Source of the DNA: an uncultured Muribaculaceae bacterium
GTDB taxonomy: Bacteria > Bacteroidota > Bacteroidia > Bacteroidales > Muribaculaceae
NCBI GenBank assembly: GCA_905233915.1
Contig: CAJOFM010000012.1
Location: 1-64,000 of the forward strand
DNA length: 64,000 nt
Reading direction: 5' to 3'
Part shown: positions 52,865-62,364 of the stretch, piece after piece
Position numbering within the stretch: the stretch's first letter is position 1
Layout: each line of letters begins with the position of its first letter
Position numbers and translations under genes: made by a program
The notes under the pieces: generated by a model
Seen by the model: the letters and a program-made list of their open reading frames with translations, nothing else
Database searches by the model: none
What the model was told of the DNA's origin: nothing

Positions 52865-53905
52865 ATGAGAAACTACGATTTAAAACAAGTACTTTGGGTT
52901 GAAGATGACACTTCAATCATACCTCAATTCATTGAGGACGCTGAGAATTCCGGTCTTGAATTAGTTCCAAATTGTTGCTGGGACGATGCCAAAGAAGCAT
53001 TGGAGAATGACTATGACCGATGGTCGGCAATCATACTTGATGCCAAGTGCAAGCACCACCGTTATAGTGCTGATAGTGCGGTCGTGTTTCTTCGGGAAGC
53101 GCTCAAGGATATCTCCGTGCTTGCTGCGACAAAAGGTCGCACTATCCCCTGGTATGTGTTGACCGGTGGTGATACAAGCGAGGTGTCTGACAGCATCAAT
53201 GATGAACGCATGAAGTGGGACAAAGACTGGACCGATTCGACGAATAAGAAGTATTATTCCAAGAATACAGATACCGAAATGCTCTATAATCGAATCAAGT
53301 ATCATGCGCAGGAGTCTCCTCGCCTTCAAATACAGAAGATGTACCGCAATGTCTTCAATGCCATTGAGGAATGCAAGATTGATGATGAGGCATATAATGC
53401 GCTTGAGGATCTGCTTGTCCCGATCCACTTCCCTGGAGAAATTGAAGCCTGTGACTATAATGATAAATTCCAAAAGGCAAGAGATATTTTGGAATATATC
53501 TTCCGTTCAATGTCTGCCTATGGAATTCTCCCTGATTGGGGCAAACAAGTAAATCTCACTGCGTCCAGCCTCCTCCTTGACAATATGGATTTTAAGAACA
53601 AAGATGACTCACCAATTGTGAAGAGTAGAGCGCGCATTCTTCCCAAGGAATTATCACGTATTATGAAAGTGATGGTGAATATCATTCCACCATTCTGCCA
53701 TTCAGATAGTGGCATCGAAGACAATGTTCGCAAAAAAGAGTACATGACCTCGGTAGAGAATTCTACTTTCTTGCTCAAGAGTTTCACGCTTCAATTCTGT
53801 GACTTAATTCTATGGTACCGCAACTATCTGCGAGAACATCCAGATAAGGAGGAGAATGCTAAAAACTGGGAAATCATTGACGAAAAGCAACTAAGGCGAA
53901 AATAA
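52865..53905 (+). CDS. Receiver-domain response protein with unknown C-terminal domain
   Basis: A 346-residue protein. The N-terminal receiver domain (about 8-145) keeps all key residues: Asp14/Asp15 in VLWVEDDTSI, phospho-acceptor Asp59 in AIILDAKC, Thr100 in WYVLTGGD and Lys133 in YYSKNTD. The remaining 200 residues are helical (QIQKMYRNVFNAIEECKIDD, ILPKELSRIMKVMVNIIPPF); I recognise neither a DNA-binding domain nor a known effector. I chose the ATG at 52865, two bases after the kinase stop, because it opens the receiver fold exactly. A perfect hairpin follows, closing the unit. Probably the phosphorylation partner of the kinase fusion. Confidence 0.8.
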   Translation: MRNYDLKQVLWVEDDTSIIPQFIEDAENSGLELVPNCCWDDAKEALENDYDRWSAIILDAKCKHHRYSADSAVVFLREALKDISVLAATKGRTIPWYVLTGGDTSEVSDSINDERMKWDKDWTDSTNKKYYSKNTDTEMLYNRIKYHAQESPRLQIQKMYRNVFNAIEECKIDDEAYNALEDLLVPIHFPGEIEACDYNDKFQKARDILEYIFRSMSAYGILPDWGKQVNLTASSLLLDNMDFKNKDDSPIVKSRARILPKELSRIMKVMVNIIPPFCHSDSGIEDNVRKKEYMTSVENSTFLLKSFTLQFCDLILWYRNYLREHPDKEENAKNWEIIDEKQLRRK

Positions 53906-53912
53906 TTATTGG

Positions 53913-53953
53913 TAAGGAATCGGCAATGTGGTGCCAGCATTGCCGATTCCTTA
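53913..53953 (+). terminator. Terminator closing the WYL/kinase/receiver cassette
   Basis: Perfect 16-bp arms (53913-53928 and 53938-53953, core AAGGAATCGGCAATG) around a nine-base loop, followed by GATTATTTG. Confidence 0.85.
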
Positions 53954-53962
53954 GATTATTTG

Positions 53963-53970
53963 TACATTTG
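53963..53970 (+). promoter_or_regulatory. -7 box of the AlbA_2 gene
   Basis: TACATTTG 20 bases before the ATG at 53991, directly after the terminator hairpin. This separates the gene from the upstream operon. Confidence 0.55.
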
Positions 53971-53990
53971 CAAACTTAACAACAGGTAAT

Positions 53991-55340
53991 ATGGCAGAGA
54001 ATCAGAATATAGAGTATAAGGAGTCGTGGCGTGACGAGTATCTGAAATGGATCTGCGGCTTTGCCAATGCGCAAGGCGGCAAGCTCTATATCGGTATTAA
54101 TGACGACAAGGAGGTTGTTGGCATAGACAATTCCCATCGTCTATTGGAAGATATCCCCAACAAGATCGTCACCACTCTGGGCATTGTCTGTGATGTGAAC
54201 CTGCTCCAAAAGGAAGGAAAAGAATATATTGAAATCACGGTAGAACCAAGCAACGTGCCTATTGCTTATAAAGGCGAGTATCACTACCGAAGCGGTGCAA
54301 CCAAGCAGCAATTGAAAGGAACAGCCCTACAACAGTTCATTTTAAAGAAAATGGGCAAGACGTGGGACGATATTCCTCACCCAAGTGCTACGATTGATTG
54401 CATCGATGAACAGGCCATCGAGTATTTTGTTAACGAGGCCATTGATGCAGAACGCTTGTCTCCTTCTGCAAAAAGGGATTCTGTCGAGAAGGTTCTTGAG
54501 AATCTCGAACTTATCGATGATGATGGGCACTTGAAGAATGCTGCAATTCTATTGTTTGGTAAACGGCCACAGCATTATTTCACTGGAGTTGAATTCAAGA
54601 TCGGTCGGTTTGTCAGCGACAACACAGACCTGGTAATCCAAGATGTTGTCACAGGCAATATCATCCAAATGGCTGATGAGGTCATCCGAGTCCTGCGCTC
54701 GAAGTATCTGATTTCTCCCATTCACTATGAGGGCATGGTGAGGAAAGAACCCTTAGAAATCCCTGATGCAGTATTACGTGAGGCCATATACAATGCCATA
54801 GTCCATAAAGATTACATGGGGCCTGCAATTCAAATGAAAGTGTGGAATGACCGCATTGAATTGTGGAATGATGGGCCGCTTCTCGAGGGATATACCATAG
54901 AGACCCTACTTGGAGATCATTCATCGAAGCAGAGAAACAAGAATATTGCAAATGCGTTCTATATGGCGGGGTTTATCGAGACCTGGGGCCGTGGAATAGA
55001 TAAGATTCGCAATGGTCTGAAAGATGTCCATTTGCCCGAGCCAAGTTTTAAGGAGCACTGCGGAGGCCTGCTTGTTACAATTCCGAGGAGTCGAGTATTT
55101 AGTGATTTAATAAAAGGTGACTCTCAAAATGACCCCCAAAAATTGACCAAAAGGCAGATGGCTTTATTGAAGATAGTTAAGGATGACATCTACATTACGC
55201 GTAAAGCACTCTCAAAGAAGCTAAAAGTCTCTTTACCAACAATTAAAAGAGAAATTGCAAGTTTAAGGAAGCAAGGAGTCATTGTTTATGCTGGCTCAGG
55301 GAAGAATGGTCATTGGGAGGTTCTGATATCTATCAGATAG
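53991..55340 (+). CDS. Schlafen AlbA_2 domain protein with HATPase_c_4 and winged helix
   Basis: A 449-residue protein often annotated as a RecG-like or putative DNA-binding protein. The N-terminal AlbA_2 domain (about 1-110) has IEYKESWRDEYLKWICGFAN then AQGGKLYIGINDDKEVVG. The middle (about 150-360) resembles HATPase_c_4 (PDAVLREAIYNAIVHKDYMG, ETWGRGIDKIRNGL). The C-terminal winged helix (about 385-449) has LSKKLKVSLPTIKREIASLR. The linker carries NDPQ (SQNDPQKLTKRQ), a motif repeated many times in some relatives. Such proteins occur in defence and stress islands; the exact role is unknown. A 12-bp minisatellite begins a few bases past its stop. Confidence 0.87.
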   Translation: MAENQNIEYKESWRDEYLKWICGFANAQGGKLYIGINDDKEVVGIDNSHRLLEDIPNKIVTTLGIVCDVNLLQKEGKEYIEITVEPSNVPIAYKGEYHYRSGATKQQLKGTALQQFILKKMGKTWDDIPHPSATIDCIDEQAIEYFVNEAIDAERLSPSAKRDSVEKVLENLELIDDDGHLKNAAILLFGKRPQHYFTGVEFKIGRFVSDNTDLVIQDVVTGNIIQMADEVIRVLRSKYLISPIHYEGMVRKEPLEIPDAVLREAIYNAIVHKDYMGPAIQMKVWNDRIELWNDGPLLEGYTIETLLGDHSSKQRNKNIANAFYMAGFIETWGRGIDKIRNGLKDVHLPEPSFKEHCGGLLVTIPRSRVFSDLIKGDSQNDPQKLTKRQMALLKIVKDDIYITRKALSKKLKVSLPTIKREIASLRKQGVIVYAGSGKNGHWEVLISIR

Positions 55341-55345
55341 TTCCC

Positions 55346-55537
55346 AATATGAGCCCCAATATGAGCCCCAATATGAGCCCCAATATGAGCCCCAATATGA
55401 GCCCCAATATGAGCCCCAGTATGAGCCCCAGTATGAGCCCCAGTATGAGCCTCAGTATGAGCCTCAGTATGAGCCTCAGTATGAGCCTCAGCATGAGCCT
55501 CAAAATGGCCCCCAGTATGACCCTCAAAATGACCCCC
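55346..55537. repeat. 12-bp tandem repeat (minisatellite), about 16 units
   Basis: Six AATATGAGCCCC units, then AGTATGAGCCCC and AGTATGAGCCTC variants, then diverged units up to about 55537. The variants form a gradient, as expected from slippage. One frame would read QYEP repeated and end in PQYDPQNDPL, similar to the NDPQ linker of the upstream protein, but it has no start codon and is out of frame with that gene. Confidence 0.9.
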
Positions 55538-55616
55538 TAAATGGAGGTTATATAAAACTTTTTACATCAAAACAACATAATGTTTTGTTGTGAAGTATCA
55601 CTTCATAACAAGGCTC

Positions 55617-55624
55617 TACCTTTG
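55617..55624 (+). promoter_or_regulatory. -7 box of the Pif1-like helicase gene
   Basis: TACCTTTG at 55617-55624, 25 bases before the ATG at 55650. Upstream codons that extend the frame overlap this box. Confidence 0.55.
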
Positions 55625-55649
55625 CTCGCGAAACCAAAACGAGATAGCA

Positions 55650-57719
55650 ATGGTAGAGAACAACTACATCCAGGATCCCCTCAATGAGGATCAGAAGAAG
55701 GCTTTCGAGCTTGTAAAGGACACCAATGCCAGCCTGTTCATCACAGGTAAAGCAGGCACTGGAAAAACGACCTTTATCAAGCGTATCCAGCAAGAGATCA
55801 AGAAGAATTTCTTGGTTGTTGCGCCCACAGGCATTGCTGCGCTCAAAGTCGAGGGTCAGACCATCCATTCTGTTTTCCGTTTCCCGTTCGGCTTGATTAC
55901 TCCCGAGACCAGATTGTGGGGTGATTTCAAGGACAAGCCCCAACTGTACCAGAAGTCTATTGCCCTTCTGGCGCTCGTTGACACCATCATTGTGGATGAG
56001 GTGTCGATGGTGCGGTGTGATCTTGTGGATGCAATGGACCGCATTCTTCGCCGTGTGATGAGCACCAATCAGCCATTCGGTGGTAAACAGGTCATCTTTG
56101 TAGGCGACCTCTGCCAGTTGCCTCCGGTTGCTCGCCAAGACGACATGGAGATCTTGTCGCGCTACTATGGCGGAGGCACTCCGTTCTTTTATAAGGCCCA
56201 TGTGCTCAAGCGCGTGAATCTGCCCAAGATAGAGTTCACGAAGGTCTATCGCCAAACGGATGGTGAGTTTATCGAACTGCTCAACAAGATGCGCACAGGA
56301 GAAACGTCTATGGACGATTTGGAGTTATTGAATCAGCAAATCGGTTTAGCTGATGACACTGACGACTTCTTCATCACGTTGGCCACAAGGAATGATGTCG
56401 CCAATGCTATCAACAAGAGTAAACTCGACGAGCTTGATGGCGAAGAACAGTACTATGACGGTACCGTGACCGGCAATTTCAAGATCGATGATTGCCCTGC
56501 GCCGATGACTTTGAACCTCAAAGTTGGTGCCCAGGTCATCATCTGCCGCAACAAGTGTGTCAATGGTTGCGTCAATGGCACAATCGCCAAGGTTGTTGCC
56601 TTAGAAGACGACCGTATCAAGATTGCCTTGGAGGACGGTAGAGAGGAATGGGTTGAACCAGCTACTTGGACGAACTATGAGAGAGTCGCCAATGATAAGA
56701 CCGGCGAGCTTGAGAACCGAGAAGTTGGCAGTTTCATCCAGTTCCCTTTGAAACTGGCTTGGGCGATTACTATCCATAAGTCACAAGGCATGACTTTTGA
56801 CCGCATGCACTTCGACCTGTCGGGCGGTGTGTTTGCGTCCGGTCAGACCTATGTGGCTATCAGCCGCATGCGTTCTCTGGACGGCTTGACGCTCAGTCGT
56901 GAGGTCCGTCCGAGTGACATTAGGACTAATGCTGAAGTGACCGAGTTCTACAGGTCGTTGAACGACTATGCGTTGATCAACGATGAGTTGGAGATTGGTG
57001 CAGCCATCAAGCAGTTCCTTGATGCCAAGGACTTCGATGGTGCAGCTCGTAAGTGCATGGAGGTTGCTCTCGCCAAGGCGCATCGGGGCGACTACCGTGG
57101 CGCTGTCTTGATGGCCAAGAGGATGTATGATGTCATGCTGGATGACGATTGTCTGCTTGGCATGACCAGTGAGGAACCGTTGCTGGATCTGGAGACAACT
57201 ACGGGCCATTTCCTGAATGCCGTCTTCTGTTTGTACGGCAACAGGTTTGAGCAAGCCGTTGACTTTGCCGACAACGTGTTGTCGCGCAGGCTGTGCCCTG
57301 AAGTCTTGTTTGTCAAAGCTCGCGCCCTGTATGCCCTTGGACGTTGTGACGAGGCATACGATGTCAATTTCCAGATTGGGTTTGCATCGAGCAAGACCAG
57401 TGATAGCAAAATCATTGATCAGAAGCAGTATCTCTTCGAGGCCAAGCTAAACGAGAAGCTGGGCAACTCCAATGTGGACATCTGCAAGAAGCTAATCAAG
57501 ATTTGCCCAGCCTGTCTTGATGCTTATGCAATCATGCGTCGTGAGGCAATGAAAGACGGTAAAGTGATTGAGGATGCAGGGCGCCTCTACAAGGCGTTCA
57601 ACGACTCCACAATCAGCGATGAGGACTTTATCCAGAAGCTGACCAAAGCTGACAACCGCGATCTTATCAAGCTGAGGAGAAAAGTGGCCCAGTTGTGGAA
57701 GAAGTCATCCGTTAATTGA
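55650..57719 (+). CDS. Pif1/RecD-like superfamily 1 DNA helicase with C-terminal TPR-like region
   Basis: A 689-residue helicase. The motor (about 1-430) has Walker A GKAGTGKT at 33-40, VVAPTGIAALKVEGQTIHSV (motif Ia), IIVDEVSMVRCDLVDAMDRI (motif II), FVGDLCQLPPV (motif III) and late motifs HKSQGMTFDRMHFDLS and TYVAISRMRS. The C-terminal 250 residues are helical and TPR-like (FEQAVDFADNVLSRRLCPEV, FVKARALYALGRCDEAYDVN), an addition common in Bacteroidetes Pif1-like proteins. I chose the ATG at 55650 (MVENNYIQDPLNEDQKKAF) by the promoter position. Its role in the island is unclear; it may be housekeeping. Confidence 0.9.
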   Translation: MVENNYIQDPLNEDQKKAFELVKDTNASLFITGKAGTGKTTFIKRIQQEIKKNFLVVAPTGIAALKVEGQTIHSVFRFPFGLITPETRLWGDFKDKPQLYQKSIALLALVDTIIVDEVSMVRCDLVDAMDRILRRVMSTNQPFGGKQVIFVGDLCQLPPVARQDDMEILSRYYGGGTPFFYKAHVLKRVNLPKIEFTKVYRQTDGEFIELLNKMRTGETSMDDLELLNQQIGLADDTDDFFITLATRNDVANAINKSKLDELDGEEQYYDGTVTGNFKIDDCPAPMTLNLKVGAQVIICRNKCVNGCVNGTIAKVVALEDDRIKIALEDGREEWVEPATWTNYERVANDKTGELENREVGSFIQFPLKLAWAITIHKSQGMTFDRMHFDLSGGVFASGQTYVAISRMRSLDGLTLSREVRPSDIRTNAEVTEFYRSLNDYALINDELEIGAAIKQFLDAKDFDGAARKCMEVALAKAHRGDYRGAVLMAKRMYDVMLDDDCLLGMTSEEPLLDLETTTGHFLNAVFCLYGNRFEQAVDFADNVLSRRLCPEVLFVKARALYALGRCDEAYDVNFQIGFASSKTSDSKIIDQKQYLFEAKLNEKLGNSNVDICKKLIKICPACLDAYAIMRREAMKDGKVIEDAGRLYKAFNDSTISDEDFIQKLTKADNRDLIKLRRKVAQLWKKSSVN

Positions 57720-57767
57720 AAAATAGGAGACTGTAAATAAATGAATCTAAATGTTAACTGATACAAT

Positions 57768-57830
57768 AAAACTAATGTTTTTAGTTTTATTAACTAAAAT
57801 ATTTTGTTTTATAACTAATATGTTTAGTTA
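57768..57830. promoter_or_regulatory. Palindromic operators of the BlaI-type repressor
   Basis: Two palindromes share ACTAA-N5-TTAGT: AAAACTAA-tgttt-TTAGTTTT at 57768-57788 and TAACTAA-tatgt-TTAGTTA at 57812-57830. A further inverted pair (TTAGTT...AACTAA) lies at 57781-57797. The second site lies between the -33 and -7 boxes of the promoter, fitting autorepression. Confidence 0.7.
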
Positions 57831-57835
57831 ATTTG
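57803..57835 (+). promoter_or_regulatory. Promoter of the blaI-M56 operon
   Basis: TTTG at 57803-57806, 21-nt spacer, TTAATTTG at 57828-57835 (one mismatch to TAnnTTTG). It overlaps the second palindromic operator; the ATG is 30 bases downstream. Confidence 0.55.
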
Positions 57836-57865
57836 CGTCGTGAAACTCAAAAACAGGCGCAAATT

Positions 57866-58234
57866 ATGAAACAGTTGACACAGAAAGAAGAGGAAATCAT
57901 GGAGCGGATGTGGGATCATGGCCCCATGCTGGTGCGTGAACTGCAGGCTTGCTATGACGAGCCCCGCCCCCATGTGAATACCCTCGCTACATTGATGAAG
58001 ATACTGGAGGAGAAAGGTTTCCTGGGCCACAAGGCCATCACTGCCCGCTGCTTCCAGTATTTTGCCCGCATCAGCCGCGAGGATTACCGCGGCGGCTCGT
58101 TGGAGGGCGTTGTGAACAAGTTCTTTGGCAAATCCTACCTGAGTGCTGTCTCGGCCCTGGTCAAGAGTGAAAAGGTCAGCATCGAGGACCTGAAGGAACT
58201 CATCCGTGAAGTGGAAGAAAGCAACCAACAATAA
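57866..58234 (+). CDS. BlaI/MecI/CopY family repressor
   Basis: A 122-residue winged-helix repressor. The N-terminal domain has LTQKEEEIMERMWDHGPMLV, RPHVNTLATLMKILEEKGFL and FQYFARISREDYRG, characteristic of BlaI/MecI; the C-terminal helices dimerise. I chose the ATG at 57866 (MKQLTQKEEEIM) because upstream frame codons overlap the operator and promoter. It is the first gene of a pair with an M56 peptidase sensor, the usual BlaR-BlaI arrangement, in which signal-induced cleavage releases repression. Confidence 0.93.
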   Translation: MKQLTQKEEEIMERMWDHGPMLVRELQACYDEPRPHVNTLATLMKILEEKGFLGHKAITARCFQYFARISREDYRGGSLEGVVNKFFGKSYLSAVSALVKSEKVSIEDLKELIREVEESNQQ

Positions 58235-58247
58235 AATCTTTGTCGCT

Positions 58248-59651
58248 ATGTTACTCATTTATCAAATAAAGGTTGGCCTGTGCCTCATCGCGTTCTACCT
58301 GCTGTGGAAGCTGCTGCTCAGCCGCGAGACGTTCCACCGCTTCAACCGCGTGGCGCTACTGGCGGTCATGGTGCTTGCACTGGTGCTGCCGTGGATACGG
58401 CTCTCGCTGGATGCCACCGTTCAGGTTGCCAAACCGATGGTGGTGCTCGAGGACTTGCTTGTAACTCCCGATGGTGCTGCTGCCACCCAGCAGGCATCAT
58501 CGTCGTGGGGTGTGATGGATATCGCCGCGGTAGCCTATTTCATTGGGGTGGCGATGGTATTAGCATGGCTCCTGCATAGCCAGTGGAGCCTGCACCGCCT
58601 GTTAAAACAGGGTCGCCGCGAGTCGCTGCCTGGCGGCATCACATTGCATGTTGTTCCCGGTGACCAGTCGCCGTTCAGCTACTTCAAGCACATCGTGATC
58701 AGTGAGCAGGACTATCGTGACAATCCGCACGAGATTCTTACCCACGAGCAGGCCCACATCGGGCTGCGGCATTCCTGGGATGTGCTGTTCATGAGTGTGG
58801 TGACGTTGTTCCAGTGGTGGAATCCTGCCGCATGGCTCTTGGGCCGTGAGTTGCGTCAAGTGCATGAGTATGAGGCCGATGAGTCCGTCCTTAACCAAGG
58901 CATTAATGCCAAGCAGTACCAGTTGCTGCTGATTAGAAAGTCCGTCGGGGACAAGCTATTCTCGATGGCGAATAACTTCAATTATCAATCTCTTAAAAAA
59001 AGAATCCGTATGATGTCGATGAACAAAAGCAGCCGATGGAACAGATTGCGTGCGCTAGCTGCGGTGCCCGTGATAGCATTGGCGCTGTTGGCCTTTGCCA
59101 ACAACAAGAGTGTAGCAGCAGTAGTGACGGCAGATGTTCAGCAGGACCGCGTTACCCAGTCGGCAGAGGAGACGCCCGAGCTCGTCTTAGTGGGCATGCG
59201 TCCCGACAATACTGCCGAGGTTGAGGCCGCTCCCCAGGCTGATGATGTGAAAGCCAAGGTGCAGACTCCCCAAGAGACGGAACCCCAGTCCAAAAAGGTG
59301 TATAATTCTGTGGAGCAGATGCCCGAGTTCCCTGGTGGCGTAGCCGCAATGATGAGATATCTGCAGGAAAACATCAAATATCCCCCTGAGGCCGCAAAGA
59401 ACGATATTGAAGGCCGTGTCGTTGTTCAGTTTATTATTGACAAGACCGGTGAGGTGGAAGATGTCAAGGTCGTTCGCCCGGTCAGTGAGGAACTTGACGC
59501 CGAGGCTGTTCGTGTGGTCAAATCTTTTCCCAAGTTTGAGCCTGGCCGCCAGGACGGTGAAGCCGTAGCAGTGTGGTACACCCTGCCCATCAGCTTCAAG
59601 CTCCAGAGTAAGCCTCAGCCACAAGAAGGCGAGAAACCGCAAATCCCGTAA
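58248..59651 (+). CDS. BlaR1-like M56 metallopeptidase with C-terminal TonB domain
   Basis: A 467-residue inner-membrane protein. Three or four N-terminal membrane helices (about 5-105) are followed by the M56 zinc peptidase domain with HEQAH at 166-170 and a downstream Glu in EYEADESVLNQGINAKQY. One more membrane helix (LAAVPVIALALLAFAN), a Pro/Glu-rich periplasmic linker and a TonB C-terminal domain (about 370-457; FPGGVAAMMRYLQENIKYPP, AVWYTLPISFKLQ) follow. It probably senses a signal and cleaves or releases the BlaI-type repressor encoded 13 bases upstream. The ATG at 58248 is the best start. M56-TonB fusions are known in Bacteroidetes. Confidence 0.9.
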   Translation: MLLIYQIKVGLCLIAFYLLWKLLLSRETFHRFNRVALLAVMVLALVLPWIRLSLDATVQVAKPMVVLEDLLVTPDGAAATQQASSSWGVMDIAAVAYFIGVAMVLAWLLHSQWSLHRLLKQGRRESLPGGITLHVVPGDQSPFSYFKHIVISEQDYRDNPHEILTHEQAHIGLRHSWDVLFMSVVTLFQWWNPAAWLLGRELRQVHEYEADESVLNQGINAKQYQLLLIRKSVGDKLFSMANNFNYQSLKKRIRMMSMNKSSRWNRLRALAAVPVIALALLAFANNKSVAAVVTADVQQDRVTQSAEETPELVLVGMRPDNTAEVEAAPQADDVKAKVQTPQETEPQSKKVYNSVEQMPEFPGGVAAMMRYLQENIKYPPEAAKNDIEGRVVVQFIIDKTGEVEDVKVVRPVSEELDAEAVRVVKSFPKFEPGRQDGEAVAVWYTLPISFKLQSKPQPQEGEKPQIP

Positions 59652-59673
59652 AGGAATCAGTTATTAAAGTTAA

Positions 59674-59719
59674 CTCAGGCGACTCGACAACTCTAAAAAA
59701 GTTGTTCCAGTTGCCTGAG
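59674..59719 (+). terminator. Terminator of the blaI-M56 operon
   Basis: CTCAGGC (59674-59680) with GCCTGAG (59713-59719) and an inner ACAACT/AGTTGT stem, followed by CTTGTTTTATT. Confidence 0.75.
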
Positions 59720-59756
59720 CTTGTTTTATTATCCTCTGTTATTATACCATGAGTTT

Positions 59757-59831
59757 GTAGGGCCTCGCCTTGGCGTGGCCAGTACCTTGAGCGTTTTTTT
59801 CTGTTGCGGCCACGCCAAGGCGAGGCCCTAC
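59757..59831. repeat. Perfect 24-bp inverted repeat element
   Basis: Arms 59757-59780 and 59808-59831 are exact reverse complements (starting GTAGGGCCTCGCC) around a 27-base loop. This is much more GC-rich than the flanks, typical of palindromic REP-like elements in Bacteroidales. It lies between the converging M56 and gyrB genes. Confidence 0.85.
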
Positions 59832-59872
59832 TTTTCCTCACGCATGCACAGAGAAAAAAGAGAAAAAGAAAA

Positions 59873-59902
59873 ATCCCTGGAACTGCGGGGCAGACCAGGG
59901 AT
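59873..59902 (-). terminator. Candidate terminator of gyrB
   Basis: Minus strand: ATCCCTGG (59902-59895) with CCAGGGAT (59880-59873), followed by a long T-rich tail (TTTTCTTTTTCTC). Confidence 0.65.
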
Positions 59903-59994
59903 ACAGAAGAAAAATATATATCGTCGCGGGGATTACGCCCCACGTAAGGAAAAAGCGTCTCTAACCTTTAAACTCTAAACTCTACACTCTAAAC

Positions 59995-60028
59995 TTCTAT
60001 TATTGCCAGAATACTGGCAATAATAGAA
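59995..60028. repeat. Perfect 15-bp inverted repeat abutting the gyrB stop codon
   Basis: TTCTATTATTGCCAG (59995-60009), loop AATA, CTGGCAATAATAGAA (60014-60028), ending at the base before the gyrB stop codon. It may stabilise or end the gyrB mRNA. A tandem CTCTAAACTCTA-type tract lies beside it (59970-59994). Confidence 0.85.
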
Positions 60029-62097
<2,069 letters not shown>

Positions 62098-62201
62098 AGA
62101 TTAAAACCTTAAAAAACTATAATTTCAATCCAGTTTTCCCTTTAGGGAAAGCAATAGGTAAAACCCGTTTTTCTCATGACAGATTCAATAGTAGCTATCA
62201 T

Positions 62202-62305
62202 CGATTTTTGTCTAAAATTGGGGTAAAAGATATAGATTTGGACAAAAACTTAACGATTTTCGTCCAAAAGTGGGTGTTTTGACATAGATTTGGACAAAAA
62301 TTGAA
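62202..62305. repeat. Two head-to-tail 52-bp repeats with internal inverted symmetry
   Basis: Units 62202-62253 and 62254-62305 match at 40 of 52 bases; both contain ATAGATTTGGACAAAAA. Within each unit TTTTTGTCTAAA (or its variant) faces TTTGGACAAAAA, so each can fold into a hairpin. The rest of 62009-62364 holds only the gyrB and RNA-methyltransferase promoters. Confidence 0.7.
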
Positions 62306-62351
62306 TTTGCGCTCCTCATGACTAGGTTCATGGTGATTGCGTGTTTTTTAC

Positions 62352-62359
62352 TATCTTTG
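62352..62359 (+). promoter_or_regulatory. -7 box of the RNA methyltransferase gene
   Basis: TATCTTTG, ending five bases before the ATG at 62365, so the mRNA would be leaderless or nearly so. No clear -33 box. Confidence 0.55.
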
Positions 62360-62364
62360 CAACC

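Noticed and set aside
49360..53905. Identification of the cassette as the known Detocs system or as a functional type I restriction system
   Set aside because: There is no HsdR, the methyltransferase motif is lost, and the sensor half differs from the Detocs kinase as I know it; only the phospho-relay idea is shared.
55346..55537. CRISPR array
   Set aside because: Units are 12 bases without spacers and vary gradually; this is a minisatellite.
55313..55540. Plus-strand frame reading NMSP repeats
   Set aside because: It is a by-product of the 12-bp minisatellite; no promoter, and it starts inside the AlbA_2 gene in another frame.
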